A stretch of DNA of 64,000 nucleotides from Capillimicrobium parvum (GCF_021172045.1 NZ_CP087164.1:3658001-3722000); one strand, 5' to 3'. Numbered from the stretch's first letter, positions 1-7,792 are shown. Numbers and translations: made by a program. The notes: generated by a model not told the origin, from the letters alone.

Positions 1-484
1 GCGCGTAGCGGACGAAGGCGGCCAGGACCGCGAGCGCCTCCGGCGCATCCGCGAGCCGCTCCAGCTCGTCGACGACGAGGACCAGCCGGGCACCTTCCGC
101 CGCCTCCGCGAGCAGCCCGGCCGCCTCGGCGTGCGGGATGCCGGCGGCGAGCGCCGCGCCGGCCACGTCGCTCGCACGCGGCACCGGCCGCGCGAGCGCC
201 GCCTCCAGGTACGTGAGCAGGCGTCCGGGCGCCGCGTCGGTGTCGTCGAGCGTCAGCCACGCGACCGGGCGGTCCAGCGCGGCGGTGGCCTCGACCACCG
301 CGGTCGTCTTGCCCGAGCCCGCCGTCGCGCAGACCCAGACGAGCGGGTGCGCGTCGACGATCCCGGCCAGCAGGCCGCTCACCCGGGGCCGGGCGACGAG
401 CCGCTCGGAGAGCGGCGGCACCGCCAGCTTGCTCTGGATGACCGAGCGCCGGCCGCGCGACCCTGTTCTGCCGTCCTGGGACAT
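1..484 (-). CDS. Partial LuxR/MalT-type ATP-binding regulator (N-terminal part)
   Basis: The ATG at 484 opens a frame that runs off the left edge of the window (about 161 codons). The translation begins MSQDGRTGSRGRRSVIQSKL. It has a Walker A motif, ATAGSGKTT, near residue 55 and a Walker B-like LVLVVDEL near residue 138. The opening 'SKLAVPPL..RLVARPR' pattern is typical of MalT/LAL-type regulators, which have an N-terminal NTPase, a TPR-like middle and a C-terminal LuxR helix-turn-helix. The DNA-binding end is outside the window, so the subfamily is inferred from the ATPase alone. The gene is separated from the aspS stop by about 50 bp and reads the same way. Confidence 0.7.
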   Translation of the reverse strand, partial: MSQDGRTGSRGRRSVIQSKLAVPPLSERLVARPRVSGLLAGIVDAHPLVWVCATAGSGKTTAVVEATAALDRPVAWLTLDDTDAAPGRLLTYLEAALARPVPRASDVAGAALAAGIPHAEAAGLLAEAAEGARLVLVVDELERLADAPEALAVLAAFVRYA

Positions 485-534
485 TGGACGCGATCCGCGG
501 CGAGCATACCGGCGCCCGGCCGGCCGACCCGGCG

Positions 535-2286
535 CTACAGGAGGCGCAGGCCGAGCTCGCGCAGCTGGCGCTCGTCCACCGGGGCCGGAGCGCCGGTCAG
601 CGGATCGCCGCCGCTGGCGGTCTTCGGGAAGGCGATGACGTCGCGGATCGAGTCCGCGCCGGCCATGATGGCGGCGATGCGGTCCAGGCCGAACGCGATG
701 CCCCCGTGGGGCGGCGCGCCGTAGCGCAGCGCGTCGAGCAGGAAGCCGAACCGGCGCTCGGACTCCTCCTCCCCCATCCCGAGGATCTCCAGCACGCGGC
801 GCTGTACATCGGTGTCATGGATGCGGATGGAGCCGCCGCCGAGCTCGGACCCGTCCACGACGAGGTCGTACGCGCGCGAGCGCAGCGAGCCCGGGTCGTC
901 CAGATCGCCGAGCGGCGCCGTGAACGGATGGTGCAGCGCGTCCCAGCGCTGCTCGTCGTCGGCCCACTCGAACATCGGGAAGTCGACGACCCACACCGGC
1001 GCGTGGCCGTGGGCGTGCGGACGGCCCAGGTGCAGCCGCAGAGCGCCGAGCGCGTCGGCGGCGACGCGGGGCCGGTCGGCGACGGCCAGCAGCAGGTCGC
1101 CCTCGGAGGCGCCCAGGCGGCTCGAGATCGCCTGCATCTCCTCGTCGGCGAGGAACTTCGCGACCGGCGAGCGCCACACGCCACCGGACTGCACGAACGC
1201 CCAGACGAGGCCCTTGGCGCCGTGGCGCTGGGCCATCTCCGTGAGCTCGTCGAGCTCCTTGCGCGGCGTCTCGCGCGGCCCGACGTTGAAGGCGCGCACG
1301 ACGCCGCCGGAGTCCAGGACCGAGCGGAAGACCTTGAACTCGGTCTGGCCGAGCGCGTCGGAGAGGTCGTGGATCTCCAGCCCGAAGCGCAGGTCCGGGC
1401 GGTCGGAGCCGTAGCGGGCCATCGCCTCGTCGTAGGGCATGCGCGGCCACGGCGGCGCCGCGACGTCGAAGCCGCTGACCGCGAACACACGCGCCATCAG
1501 CGTCTCCATCAGGTCGATGACGTCGGCCTCCTCGACGAAGGACATCTCGATGTCGAGCTGCGTGAACTCGGGCTGGCGGTCGGCGCGCAGGTCCTCGTCG
1601 CGGAAGCAGCGCACGATCTGGAAGTAGCGCTCGAAGCCGCCGATCATGAGCAGCTGCTTGAAGAGCTGCGGCGACTGCGGCAGCGCGTACCAGTTGCCGG
1701 GCTGCAGGCGCGCGGGCACGAGGAAGTCGCGCGCGCCCTCGGGCGTCGAGCGCGTCAGCATCGGCGTCTCGATCTCGAGGAAGTCCGCACCGGAGAGCAC
1801 CGAGCGCATCTCGCGGGTGATCGCGTCGCGCAGGATGATGTTGTCGCGCATGCGCTCCCGGCGCAGGTCCAGCACGCGGTGATGCAGGCGCGTGTTCTCG
1901 TCGACCGGGCCGTCCTCGTCCACCGGGAACGGCGGGGTGTCGGACTGGGCGAGGACCTCCATGTCGGCGACCTGGAGCTCGACCTCGCCGGTCGGCAGGT
2001 TCGGGTTGACGTTGCCCTCCTCGCGCACGACGAGCAGGCCGTGCGCCGAGAGGACGTGCTCGGCACGCAGGCGCTCGGCGGCGGCGAACGCCTCGCCCGA
2101 GGTCTCCGGATGGAAGACGAGCTGCAGCAGGCCGGAGCGGTCGCGCAGGTCGATGAAGATCAGCCCGCCGTGGTCGCGGCGGCGGTGCACCCAGCCGGCG
2201 ACGCGCAGCTGCTCGCCGGCGCGCGACGCGCGCGGCTCGCCGGCCCACGTGTCGCGGTAGCGGTTGGCCGTCGGGGGGCGCTTCAC
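535..2286 (-). CDS. aspS: Aspartyl-tRNA synthetase (class II)
   Basis: 583 residues, the usual bacterial length. It charges tRNA-Asp (and tRNA-Asn if non-discriminating) in the cytoplasm. There is an N-terminal OB-fold anticodon-binding region (GWVHRRRDHGGLIFIDLRDR), then class II motif 2 (RCFRDEDLRADRQPEFTQ) and motif 3 (GIAFGLDRIAAIMAG), with a GAD-type insertion between. The open frame extends upstream to 2616 but that part is compositionally unlike the family. The GTG at 2286 is the better start because it overlaps the hisS TGA as GTGA and begins right at the family's N-terminus (VKRPPTANRYRDTW). Last gene of the hisS-aspS pair. Confidence 0.96.
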   Translation of the reverse strand: MKRPPTANRYRDTWAGEPRASRAGEQLRVAGWVHRRRDHGGLIFIDLRDRSGLLQLVFHPETSGEAFAAAERLRAEHVLSAHGLLVVREEGNVNPNLPTGEVELQVADMEVLAQSDTPPFPVDEDGPVDENTRLHHRVLDLRRERMRDNIILRDAITREMRSVLSGADFLEIETPMLTRSTPEGARDFLVPARLQPGNWYALPQSPQLFKQLLMIGGFERYFQIVRCFRDEDLRADRQPEFTQLDIEMSFVEEADVIDLMETLMARVFAVSGFDVAAPPWPRMPYDEAMARYGSDRPDLRFGLEIHDLSDALGQTEFKVFRSVLDSGGVVRAFNVGPRETPRKELDELTEMAQRHGAKGLVWAFVQSGGVWRSPVAKFLADEEMQAISSRLGASEGDLLLAVADRPRVAADALGALRLHLGRPHAHGHAPVWVVDFPMFEWADDEQRWDALHHPFTAPLGDLDDPGSLRSRAYDLVVDGSELGGGSIRIHDTDVQRRVLEILGMGEEESERRFGFLLDALRYGAPPHGGIAFGLDRIAAIMAGADSIRDVIAFPKTASGGDPLTGAPAPVDERQLRELGLRLL

Positions 2287-3527
2287 AGGCCGGGACCCCG
2301 CAGGACGTCGCGGACGACCTCGTCGACGGCGACCGCGGCCTGCTCGCCGGCCTCCATGTCCCGCAGCTGGGCCTGACGACCGTCGGAGTCCACCCAGGCA
2401 ACGTAGCGTGCGCCGAGCCGGTTGGCGTGCTTGAGGACGCCCTTGTGCGAGCGGGCGGCGAGGTCGAGCTGGGCCTGCAGCCCGGCGCGGCGCGCGTCGG
2501 CCACGAGGCGGAACTGGACCGGGCCGACGGGCGCGGCGACCAGGAGGTCGACGGGCGGTGCGGCGTGCGCCGGCGTGGCCGCGGCCATGAGGATGCGCTC
2601 GATGCCGGCCGCCCACCCCATGCCGGGGGTCGCCGGGCCGCCGACCTGCTCGACGAGGCCGTCGTAGCGCCCGCCGCCGCCGAGGGCCGACTGGGCGCCG
2701 AGCTCGCTCGAGTGGATCTCGAAGACCGTGCGCTGGTAGTAGTCCAGGCCGCGCACGAGGGTCGGGTCGACGTCGTAGACGACGTCGCCGGCGTCCAGCA
2801 GCGCGCAGACCGCGTTGAAGTGCTCGGCGTCGTCGGGGTCGAGGAAGTCGCGCAGCAGCGGTGCGGTGCGCATGACCTCCTGCGTGCCGGGGTGGTCGGC
2901 GTCGAACGCGCGCAGCGGGTTGAGCTCGATGCGGTCGCGCACCTCCTGGGAGAGGCGGTCCTCGTGGGTGCGCAGGTGGCCCTGCAGCGCGACGCGGTAG
3001 TGCTGGCGGGACTCCAGCTTGCCCAGGCTGGAGACGCGGACGTGCACGCCGCGCGCGCCGAGGTCGCCCAGCAGCGTCGTCAGCAGCAGGATGGCCTCGG
3101 CGTCGACGGCCGGGTCCTCGGAGCCGATCGCCTCCGCGCCGATCTGCCAGAACTGGCGGAAGCGCCCGGCCTGGGCGCGCTCGTAGCGGAAGTACGGGCC
3201 GAGGTACCAGAGCTTCACCGGCTGGGCGAGCTTGTGCATGCCGTGCTCGACGTAGGCGCGGCAGACGGAGGCCGTGCCCTCGGGACGCAGCGTCAGCGAC
3301 CGGCCGCCGCCGTCCTCGAAGGTGTACATCTCCTTCTGGACGATGTCGGTGGACTCGCCGACGCCGCGGGCGAAGAGCTCGGTGTGCTCGAAGATCGGCG
3401 TCTCGACGCGCTCGTAGCCGGCGGCCTCGAGGACCTCGCGGGCGCGCTCCTCGAGCGCGGCGCGGGCGGCGGCCTGCTCGGGCAGCACGTCGTACGTGCC
3501 GCGCGGCGCCTGGATGCGCTCGCTCAC
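2283..3527 (-). CDS. hisS: Histidyl-tRNA synthetase
   Basis: 414 residues, class II synthetase charging tRNA-His. Visible hallmarks are the N-terminal 'RGTYDVLPEQ' and motif 1 region, motif 2 (FRYERAQAGRFRQFWQIG), the histidine-specific signature LVRGLDYYQRTVFE, and GMGWAAGIERI near motif 3. A C-terminal anticodon-binding domain follows. The GTG start at 3527 has an upstream GGGAGG Shine-Dalgarno at 7 nt spacing, which lies inside the last of three tandem repeats. The stop overlaps the aspS start (GTGA), so translation of the pair is probably coupled. Confidence 0.96.
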   Translation of the reverse strand: MSERIQAPRGTYDVLPEQAAARAALEERAREVLEAAGYERVETPIFEHTELFARGVGESTDIVQKEMYTFEDGGGRSLTLRPEGTASVCRAYVEHGMHKLAQPVKLWYLGPYFRYERAQAGRFRQFWQIGAEAIGSEDPAVDAEAILLLTTLLGDLGARGVHVRVSSLGKLESRQHYRVALQGHLRTHEDRLSQEVRDRIELNPLRAFDADHPGTQEVMRTAPLLRDFLDPDDAEHFNAVCALLDAGDVVYDVDPTLVRGLDYYQRTVFEIHSSELGAQSALGGGGRYDGLVEQVGGPATPGMGWAAGIERILMAAATPAHAAPPVDLLVAAPVGPVQFRLVADARRAGLQAQLDLAARSHKGVLKHANRLGARYVAWVDSDGRQAQLRDMEAGEQAAVAVDEVVRDVLRGPGL

Positions 3528-3583
3528 GATGAGGCCTCCCGCCGGGTCAGGGCGGTGGCGTGTGAGGACCCGCAGGGTCTCAC
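3524..3583 (-). CDS. Mini-ORF 3: 19-residue peptide coupled to hisS
   Basis: GTG at 3583, TGA at 3526-3524; the TGA shares three bases with the hisS GTG (GTGA). The peptide is MRPCGSSHATALTRREASS. It has its own GGGAGG ribosome-binding site 7 nt upstream. It is identical to the two mini-ORFs before it. It contains one Cys and one His and no membrane segment. It may be a translated leader or coupling peptide for hisS, or simply a by-product of the repeat. No known family is recognised. Confidence 0.45.
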   Translation of the reverse strand: MRPCGSSHATALTRREASS

Positions 3584-3692
3584 GATGAGGCCTCCCGCCG
3601 GGTCAGGGCGGTGGCGTGTGAGGACCCGCAGGGTCTCACGATGAGGCCTCCCGCCGGGTCAGGGCGGTGGCGTGTGAGGACCCGCAGGGTCT
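3525..3692. repeat. Three perfect 56-bp tandem repeats between MBL gene and hisS
   Basis: Units lie at 3525-3580, 3581-3636 and 3637-3692 and are identical. On the minus strand each unit contains a good ribosome-binding site (GGGAGG, 7 nt before a GTG). Each also has a near-palindrome reading GTGAGACCC..GGGTCCTCAC and another GC-rich inverted repeat (CCGCC..GGCGG). Because 56 is not a multiple of three, each GTG opens a frame that ends exactly at the next GTG. The first unit holds the hisS start codon and the last ends at the MBL stop codon, so the array occupies the whole junction. Confidence 0.95.
3580..3639 (-). CDS. Mini-ORF 2: second copy of the 19-residue peptide
   Basis: GTG at 3639, TGA at 3582-3580, which overlaps the GTG of mini-ORF 3 as GTGA. 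Sequence and ribosome-binding site are identical to those of mini-ORF 3. Only translation data would show whether the peptide is made. Confidence 0.4.
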   Translation of the reverse strand: MRPCGSSHATALTRREASS

Positions 3693-3695
3693 CAC
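3636..3695 (-). CDS. Mini-ORF 1: first copy of the 19-residue peptide
   Basis: GTG at 3695 overlaps the TGA of the MBL hydrolase (3694-3692) as GTGA, and its own TGA (3638-3636) overlaps the next GTG. This copy lacks the repeat-encoded GGGAGG site because that part lies in the MBL coding end. It would therefore depend on ribosomes finishing the MBL gene. Confidence 0.4.
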   Translation of the reverse strand: MRPCGSSHATALTRREASS

Positions 3696-4339
3696 GGCTG
3701 GGCGAGCTCGGCCAGGAACGGGTTCGTCGCGCGCTCCCGACCGAGCGTCGTGAGCCCCATGTGGCCGGGGTGCACGCGCGTCTCGTCGGGCAGGGTGTCC
3801 AGCAGCCGCTGGATCGAGGCGGCCAGCGTCGGCCAGTCGGCCCCGGGCAGGTCCGTCCGGCCGACCGAGCCCTGGAACAGGACGTCGCCGGAGAACATCG
3901 CCTCCTCGCCGTCGACCACGTAGGAGACGTGGCCGGGACTGTGGCCCGGGGTGAAGATCACGTCGATGTCGAGCCCGGCCAGCGCGAGGCGCTCGCCCCC
4001 GGCGACGGTCTGCTCGGCGTCCCAGTCCTCGAACGGGCCGAAGCCGGGGAAGCGGACGTAGCTGTTGATGTCGGCGAGGATCGGCTTCTCGATCTCCGGG
4101 ACGTAGACCGGCGCGCCGGTCGCGCGGGCCACGGGCGCCACGGCGCCGACGTGGTCGAAGTGCGTGTGGGTGAGCAGGATCGCCTCGAGCCGTACGCCGA
4201 GCTCGTCGAGCACCGTGAGGAGGCGGTCGGCCTCGTCGCCGGGGTCGATGAGCAGCGCCCGATCGTCGCCGGCGCGGCGCAGCAGGTAGGCGTTCTCCTG
4301 CAGCGGCCCGACCGTGAGCATGCGCACGTCGATGGTCAC
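3692..4339 (-). CDS. MBL-fold metallo-hydrolase (glyoxalase II-like)
   Basis: 215 residues. It has the metallo-beta-lactamase metal motif THFDHVGA, the later ligand GHSPGHVSY and a GDVLF segment, and the HPGHMG ending typical of hydroxyacylglutathione-hydrolase-like enzymes. The substrate cannot be told from sequence. The open frame extends upstream to 4537, but the GTG at 4339 gives the family N-terminus (VTIDVRMLTVGPLQENAYLL). That GTG also overlaps the preceding gene's TGA (GTGA). The same hydrolase next to hisS is a common actinobacterial arrangement, from general knowledge. Confidence 0.85.
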   Translation of the reverse strand: MTIDVRMLTVGPLQENAYLLRRAGDDRALLIDPGDEADRLLTVLDELGVRLEAILLTHTHFDHVGAVAPVARATGAPVYVPEIEKPILADINSYVRFPGFGPFEDWDAEQTVAGGERLALAGLDIDVIFTPGHSPGHVSYVVDGEEAMFSGDVLFQGSVGRTDLPGADWPTLAASIQRLLDTLPDETRVHPGHMGLTTLGRERATNPFLAELAQP

Positions 4340-4698
4340 TTGGCGGGCTCCTGCCCCTTCTGGCGCATCCGGCGGCGGTAGAGCCAGAGGTCGGTGTAGT
4401 AGCCGAGCGGGATGTAGAGCAGCAGCATGAACGCGCTCACGCCGAGGGCATTGGCGATCGGCAGCTTGAACAGGAGGATCACCAGCAGGGCGAAGAAGAC
4501 GACGGCGAGCAGCGCGCGGTTGATCGCGCCGCGCCACGTCGGCGGGGTGTCGAACCGGTTCGCCTTCCCGCCGCGGCCGCCCTTCTGCTCGGGCTTGCGG
4601 TCCTTGTCGGTGGGCTTGCGCCCCGTGCGGCCGCGGGTCTCGACCATCCCGGCGGCGTTGCCGCGATGCTTGGTGCGCCGGCGCTTGGTCTGGGCCAT
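4336..4698 (-). CDS. Small two-helix membrane protein
   Basis: 120 residues. The N-terminal half is very basic and hydrophilic (MAQTKRRRTKHRG... with many K/R/G). Two hydrophobic helices follow (around residues 60-80 and 83-100), then a basic C-terminus, so it is probably an inner-membrane protein with a cytoplasmic N-terminal tail. Function unknown. The start ATG at 4698 is 5 bp after the upstream gene's stop, and its TGA overlaps the MBL GTG, so it belongs to the operon. Confidence 0.75.
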   Translation of the reverse strand: MAQTKRRRTKHRGNAAGMVETRGRTGRKPTDKDRKPEQKGGRGGKANRFDTPPTWRGAINRALLAVVFFALLVILLFKLPIANALGVSAFMLLLYIPLGYYTDLWLYRRRMRQKGQEPAK

Positions 4699-4703
4699 GC
4701 CTT

Positions 4704-5594
4704 CTAGCGTATCGGCGCGTGCCCGGCGAGCGTCGCTTCCAGGGTTCGGCGGTTGCGAACGGCGAGATCTTCGGGGAACCCGGCGAAGGCCGCCTCGGGT
4801 GGGAGCCCGATGATCTCGGCCTCGGCGATGGGTGCGTGGGCCCGCACCGCCTCGACCACGTTCGCCAGCGGGAGGGCCAGGTGGTCCTCGACGTTCATCG
4901 ACACCTGGGCGACGTTCTCGCGCGCCGCGAGCGTCAACCCGATGGCCCGCAGGCCGGGCAGGCCGTGCGCTCCGCCCTCGCGGATGTCGGCGGCGATCCG
5001 CTTGGCGTCGTCCAGGGTCGCGGGCGGCGCGAGCTCGAGGTTGAAGGCGATGAGCGGCGGGCGCGCGGCGACGAGGGTGGCGCCGGCGGTCGGATGCGGC
5101 TCGAGGGGGCCGTAGTCGGGCACGAGCTCGCCGGTGCGCATGCGCTCGGTCAGGGCGTCGATGCCGCCGCGGCGGATCTCCGCGCGCGTGCGGCCGCCCC
5201 CGAGCGCGCCGTAGAGGAAGACGGGAACCTCGAGCTCGTGGCCGATGCGGTCGGCGAGGACGAGCGCCTCCGCGACCGCCGGGCCCCGCCGCGCCTCGTC
5301 GAGGTGGACGACGGGCGCGACGTCGAGCGCGCCGACGTGCGGGTGGATGCCCGGGTGCTCGCGCACGTCGAGCATGCGCACGATCTCGCCGGCCCCGGCG
5401 ACGAGCGCGCCCGCCAGCCGTCCGGGCGCCGCGGCGAGCGTGAAGACCGAGCGGTGATGGTCCGGGTCGGCGTGGACGTCGAGGACACGGGCCCCCGCCG
5501 TGGTGAACGTGTCGCCGATCGTGGCGAGCACGAGCGGATCGCGGCCCTCGGAGACGTTCGGGACGGCGATCAGCGGGCCGGCGCCGGCGCTCAC
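4704..5594 (-). CDS. ftcD: Glutamate formimidoyltransferase
   Basis: 296 residues. It matches the N-terminal and middle domains of formiminotransferase: PLIAVPNVSEGRD at the start, then DPDHHRSVFT, HPGIHPHVGALDVAP and VFLYG. The enzyme moves a formimino group from formiminoglutamate to tetrahydrofolate (histidine degradation and one-carbon supply). It lacks the cyclodeaminase domain of the bifunctional enzyme. The GTG start at 5594 overlaps the TGA of the upstream peptidase (GTGA). Confidence 0.88.
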   Translation of the reverse strand: MSAGAGPLIAVPNVSEGRDPLVLATIGDTFTTAGARVLDVHADPDHHRSVFTLAAAPGRLAGALVAGAGEIVRMLDVREHPGIHPHVGALDVAPVVHLDEARRGPAVAEALVLADRIGHELEVPVFLYGALGGGRTRAEIRRGGIDALTERMRTGELVPDYGPLEPHPTAGATLVAARPPLIAFNLELAPPATLDDAKRIAADIREGGAHGLPGLRAIGLTLAARENVAQVSMNVEDHLALPLANVVEAVRAHAPIAEAEIIGLPPEAAFAGFPEDLAVRNRRTLEATLAGHAPIR

Positions 5595-6535
5595 AACGCG
5601 AAGCGGCCGGCGTCGAGCACCGTCGTGCCGTCGAGCGTGAGGGTGGCGTCGAGCACGAGGACGTCGAGGTGCACGGGGACGCTGACCGTACCGCCGATCC
5701 CGGCGCTGGCCCCGAAGGCGACGTGGACCGTGCCGAGCATCTTCTCGTCCTCGAGGATGTTGCCGGTCAGCCCGGCGCGCTCGTTCGTGCCGACGCCCAG
5801 CTCGGCGAGGTTCGTCCCGAGGTCCCCCGCCGCGGTGAGACGTTCGAGGAGCCGCTCGCCCTCAGGGCCCTCGGCGGTGGCGAGACGGCCGTCTCGGAGG
5901 GTCAGTCGCGCGGGCGGGTCGGCCAGGCCGATGGCGGCGAGACTCGACGCGTAGAGGGTGCCGTCGCCGCCGATGGGCGAGATGAACCCCTCGCCGCAGG
6001 GCAGGTTGCCGAACGCGCCGGGGGCGGTGAGGTCGCCGTCGTCGGGGATCGCGTCGCGGCCGGTGAGGTCGAGGGTGAGGTCGGTGCCGCGGGGGCAGGT
6101 GATGCGCGCGGTGCTCGCCCCGGTGAGGAGGTCGGCCACCTTGTTCGAGCGCTCGCCCATGAGGTCGAAGTCGGCGGCCATGAGGCGGGCGAGCATGTCG
6201 GCGGTGACGTGCGGCATCGTCGCACCGCGAGCGCCGGCGTCGCTGGCGGCCTTGCGCGCGCGTGTGTGGGAGATGGACCAGGCGGTCGGAGCGATGAAGA
6301 CGTCGGCGGCGGCGAGCGCCGCGGCGACGGCCTTGGACGGCTCCTGGCCGTCGGTGGTGCGGGCGGTCGCGACCGTCAGCGTGGCGTCGGCCCCGGCGCG
6401 CTCGGCCTCGTCGCGCAGGGCGGCGGAGATGTCGGCGGTGGAGGCGTCGCCGACCACGACCACCTCCTCGCCCGGGCGGACGGCCAGGCAGCGGTGGATG
6501 ACGGTCTCGACGGCGCGGGCGAGGTCGGTCGGCAT
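5591..6535 (-). CDS. Aminopeptidase T-like (M29-type) protein
   Basis: 314 residues starting MPTDLARAVETVIHRCLAVR. The N-terminus and the later segments VADLLTGASTARITCPRGTD, FGNLPCGEGFISPI and HVAFGASAGIGG resemble the leucyl-aminopeptidase/aminopeptidase T (M29) group, in which a conserved Glu in the 'P.GE' region and a C-terminal His bind metal. The open frame upstream of 6535 (to 6682) is arginine-rich noise, so the ATG at 6535 is preferred. First gene of the run that leads to aspS; its TGA overlaps the ftcD start. Confidence 0.75.
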   Translation of the reverse strand: MPTDLARAVETVIHRCLAVRPGEEVVVVGDASTADISAALRDEAERAGADATLTVATARTTDGQEPSKAVAAALAAADVFIAPTAWSISHTRARKAASDAGARGATMPHVTADMLARLMAADFDLMGERSNKVADLLTGASTARITCPRGTDLTLDLTGRDAIPDDGDLTAPGAFGNLPCGEGFISPIGGDGTLYASSLAAIGLADPPARLTLRDGRLATAEGPEGERLLERLTAAGDLGTNLAELGVGTNERAGLTGNILEDEKMLGTVHVAFGASAGIGGTVSVPVHLDVLVLDATLTLDGTTVLDAGRFAL

Positions 6536-6621
6536 CGGCGGGACGCTACTCAGTAGATCCGGGCGGCGCCTCTGACGCAGCGCATCAGCCCCGCGCGAAG
6601 CCTCGCGTGACCTCGGCCGGC

Positions 6622-7095
6622 TCAGCGGCGGGCGTGCCCGACGGCCTGGAGGCGGTCGCCGGTGCGGGCGAGCTCGCCGCACGGGCGGTCGCCGGGCCAG
6701 CTCGCGGCGCGCAGCCGGTCCTCGAGCTTCGAAGAGATGGCCGTCAGCAGCGCGTCCGCCTCGCCCGCCACCTCGTTCTCCGGGACGTGCAGCACGGTGC
6801 GCAGGAAGTGCTCGACCACCCGCCGGCGACGCCGGACGGCGTCGGACTGGCGACGGCCGTCGGCGGTGAGCAGCCAGCCGCCGGTCTCCGCCCGCACGAT
6901 GAATCCGTCGGCCTCGAGACGCCGCAGCATCTCGTGGACGGTCGGAGCCGAGAGCCCGAGCGAGCGGGCGATCGCCGCGCCGGCGACGGGCACACCGCCA
7001 CGACCGAGACGGCCCATCACCTCGAGGTACCGCGCCTCCGCGGGGCTGGGCGGGCGCAGCTCGGTTTCGTGCTGATCCGTGGCGCTCTGGCTCAT
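6622..7095 (-). CDS. DtxR/MntR-family metal-dependent repressor
   Basis: 157 residues. A winged helix-turn-helix (EARYLEVMGRLGRGGVPV, then SAPTVHEMLRRLEADGFIV) is followed by a metal-binding and dimerisation region (RRRVVEHFLRTVLHVPENEV, then EADALLTAISSKLEDRL). It is about the length of MntR, without the SH3-like third domain of DtxR. An alternative TTG start lies at 7104. It is divergent from the fur-like gene across a 75-bp region, so one may regulate the other. Confidence 0.85.
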   Translation of the reverse strand: MSQSATDQHETELRPPSPAEARYLEVMGRLGRGGVPVAGAAIARSLGLSAPTVHEMLRRLEADGFIVRAETGGWLLTADGRRQSDAVRRRRRVVEHFLRTVLHVPENEVAGEADALLTAISSKLEDRLRAASWPGDRPCGELARTGDRLQAVGHARR

Positions 7096-7170
7096 GGCAG
7101 GCAACTATAACAACGAGTTCAAAATAGCTGCCACCTAACGGTTACCCACGCATTGCTAGGCTTTCCACCA
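7096..7170. promoter_or_regulatory. Divergent promoter region between the DtxR-type and Fur-type regulators
   Basis: This 75-bp gap must hold both promoters. It is noticeably AT-richer than its surroundings (ACTATAACAACGAGTTC and CAAAATAGC). A TAGG-like half-site is visible as CACCTAACGGTTACC, loosely similar to a DtxR/IdeR half-site. No full 19-bp iron box or Fur box can be called by eye. Confidence 0.4.
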
Positions 7171-7611
7171 ATGGCCGACGGTGCGCACATCCAGCTTCCC
7201 GAGGACGCCCTCTGCTCCGCACTGCGCGAGCGGGGCCAGCGCGTGACGCCCCAGCGGCTCACGATCGCGCGCGTCGTCCGGGAGCTCGACCGCCACGTGA
7301 CGGCCGAGCAGGTCCTCACCGCCGTGTCCGATCGGCTCCCCGGAGTCTCCCTGCCGACCGTCTACGCGACGCTCGAGCTCCTCGAGGAGCTTGGCAGCGT
7401 TCGCCGGGTCAGCGCCGGCGGCGGCGCGGTCCTCTACGACCCGCGCACGCACCCCCACCACCACGTCGTCTGCACCCGTTGCGGAGCCGTCGCCGACATC
7501 GACGCCCCGCTCGACGACGAAGCCGTCATCACCGCCGCGCGCGACGCGGGCTTCGAGCCGGAACGCGCCGACACGGTCGTCCACGGCATCTGCATGGCCT
7601 GCCGCAGCTGA
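7171..7611 (+). CDS. Fur-family transcriptional regulator
   Basis: 146 residues, standard Fur length. A winged helix covers residues 15-80 (RGQRVTPQRLTIARVVREL, LPTVYATLELLEELGSV). Then come the HPHHHVVCTRCG metal and Zn site and a second CxxC at the very end (HGICMACRS). Whether it senses Fe, Zn, Mn or peroxide cannot be decided from sequence. The frame opens at 7153, but the ATG at 7171 gives a normal N-terminus. Confidence 0.9.
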   Translation: MADGAHIQLPEDALCSALRERGQRVTPQRLTIARVVRELDRHVTAEQVLTAVSDRLPGVSLPTVYATLELLEELGSVRRVSAGGGAVLYDPRTHPHHHVVCTRCGAVADIDAPLDDEAVITAARDAGFEPERADTVVHGICMACRS

Positions 7612-7654
7612 GGCGGTCGTCTCAGCCGCACGCGCACTAGACTGCGCGATCCCC

Positions 7655-7728
7655 GCCGGAGTAGCTCAGTCGGTTAGAGCAGCGGAATCATAATCCGCGT
7701 GTCGGGGGTTCGAGTCCCTCCTCCGGCA
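7655..7728 (+). tRNA. tRNA with anticodon CAT (elongator Met, or Ile2)
   Basis: 74 nt cloverleaf. The acceptor stem is GCCGGAG/CTCCGGC with discriminator A, and the D-loop is AGCTCAGTCGGTTAGAGC. The anticodon arm is GCGGA-ATCATAA-TCCGC with CAT in the loop, and the T arm is GGGGGTTCGAGTCCCTC. It lacks the three G-C pairs of initiator tRNA, so it is elongator Met or lysidine-type Ile. The 3' part is the attachment site used by the neighbouring island. Confidence 0.95.
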
Positions 7729-7729
7729 T
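7687..7729 (+). repeat. att copy 1 (tRNA 3' end)
   Basis: The 43 nt from the anticodon loop to one base past the tRNA (ATCATAATCCGCG ... CTCCGGCAT) recur exactly at 15479-15521 and with one A-to-G change at 63239-63281. A tRNA 3' end as a direct repeat, with a tyrosine integrase next to the far copy, is the classic signature of site-specific integration. Confidence 0.92.
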
Positions 7730-7732
7730 TGG

Positions 7733-7758
7733 AAAGGCCCTGCAAAAGCAGGACTTTT
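7733..7758 (+). terminator. Hairpin with T-tract after the tRNA
   Basis: CCTGC-AAAA-GCAGG stem-loop, extended by AAAG/CTTT pairing and ending in CTTTT. It could act as an intrinsic terminator for the tRNA. It lies just on the island side of the attachment repeat. Confidence 0.6.
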
Positions 7759-7792
7759 CGCGTTCCCCTGGAAGTACGAAGGTCATCGAAAT

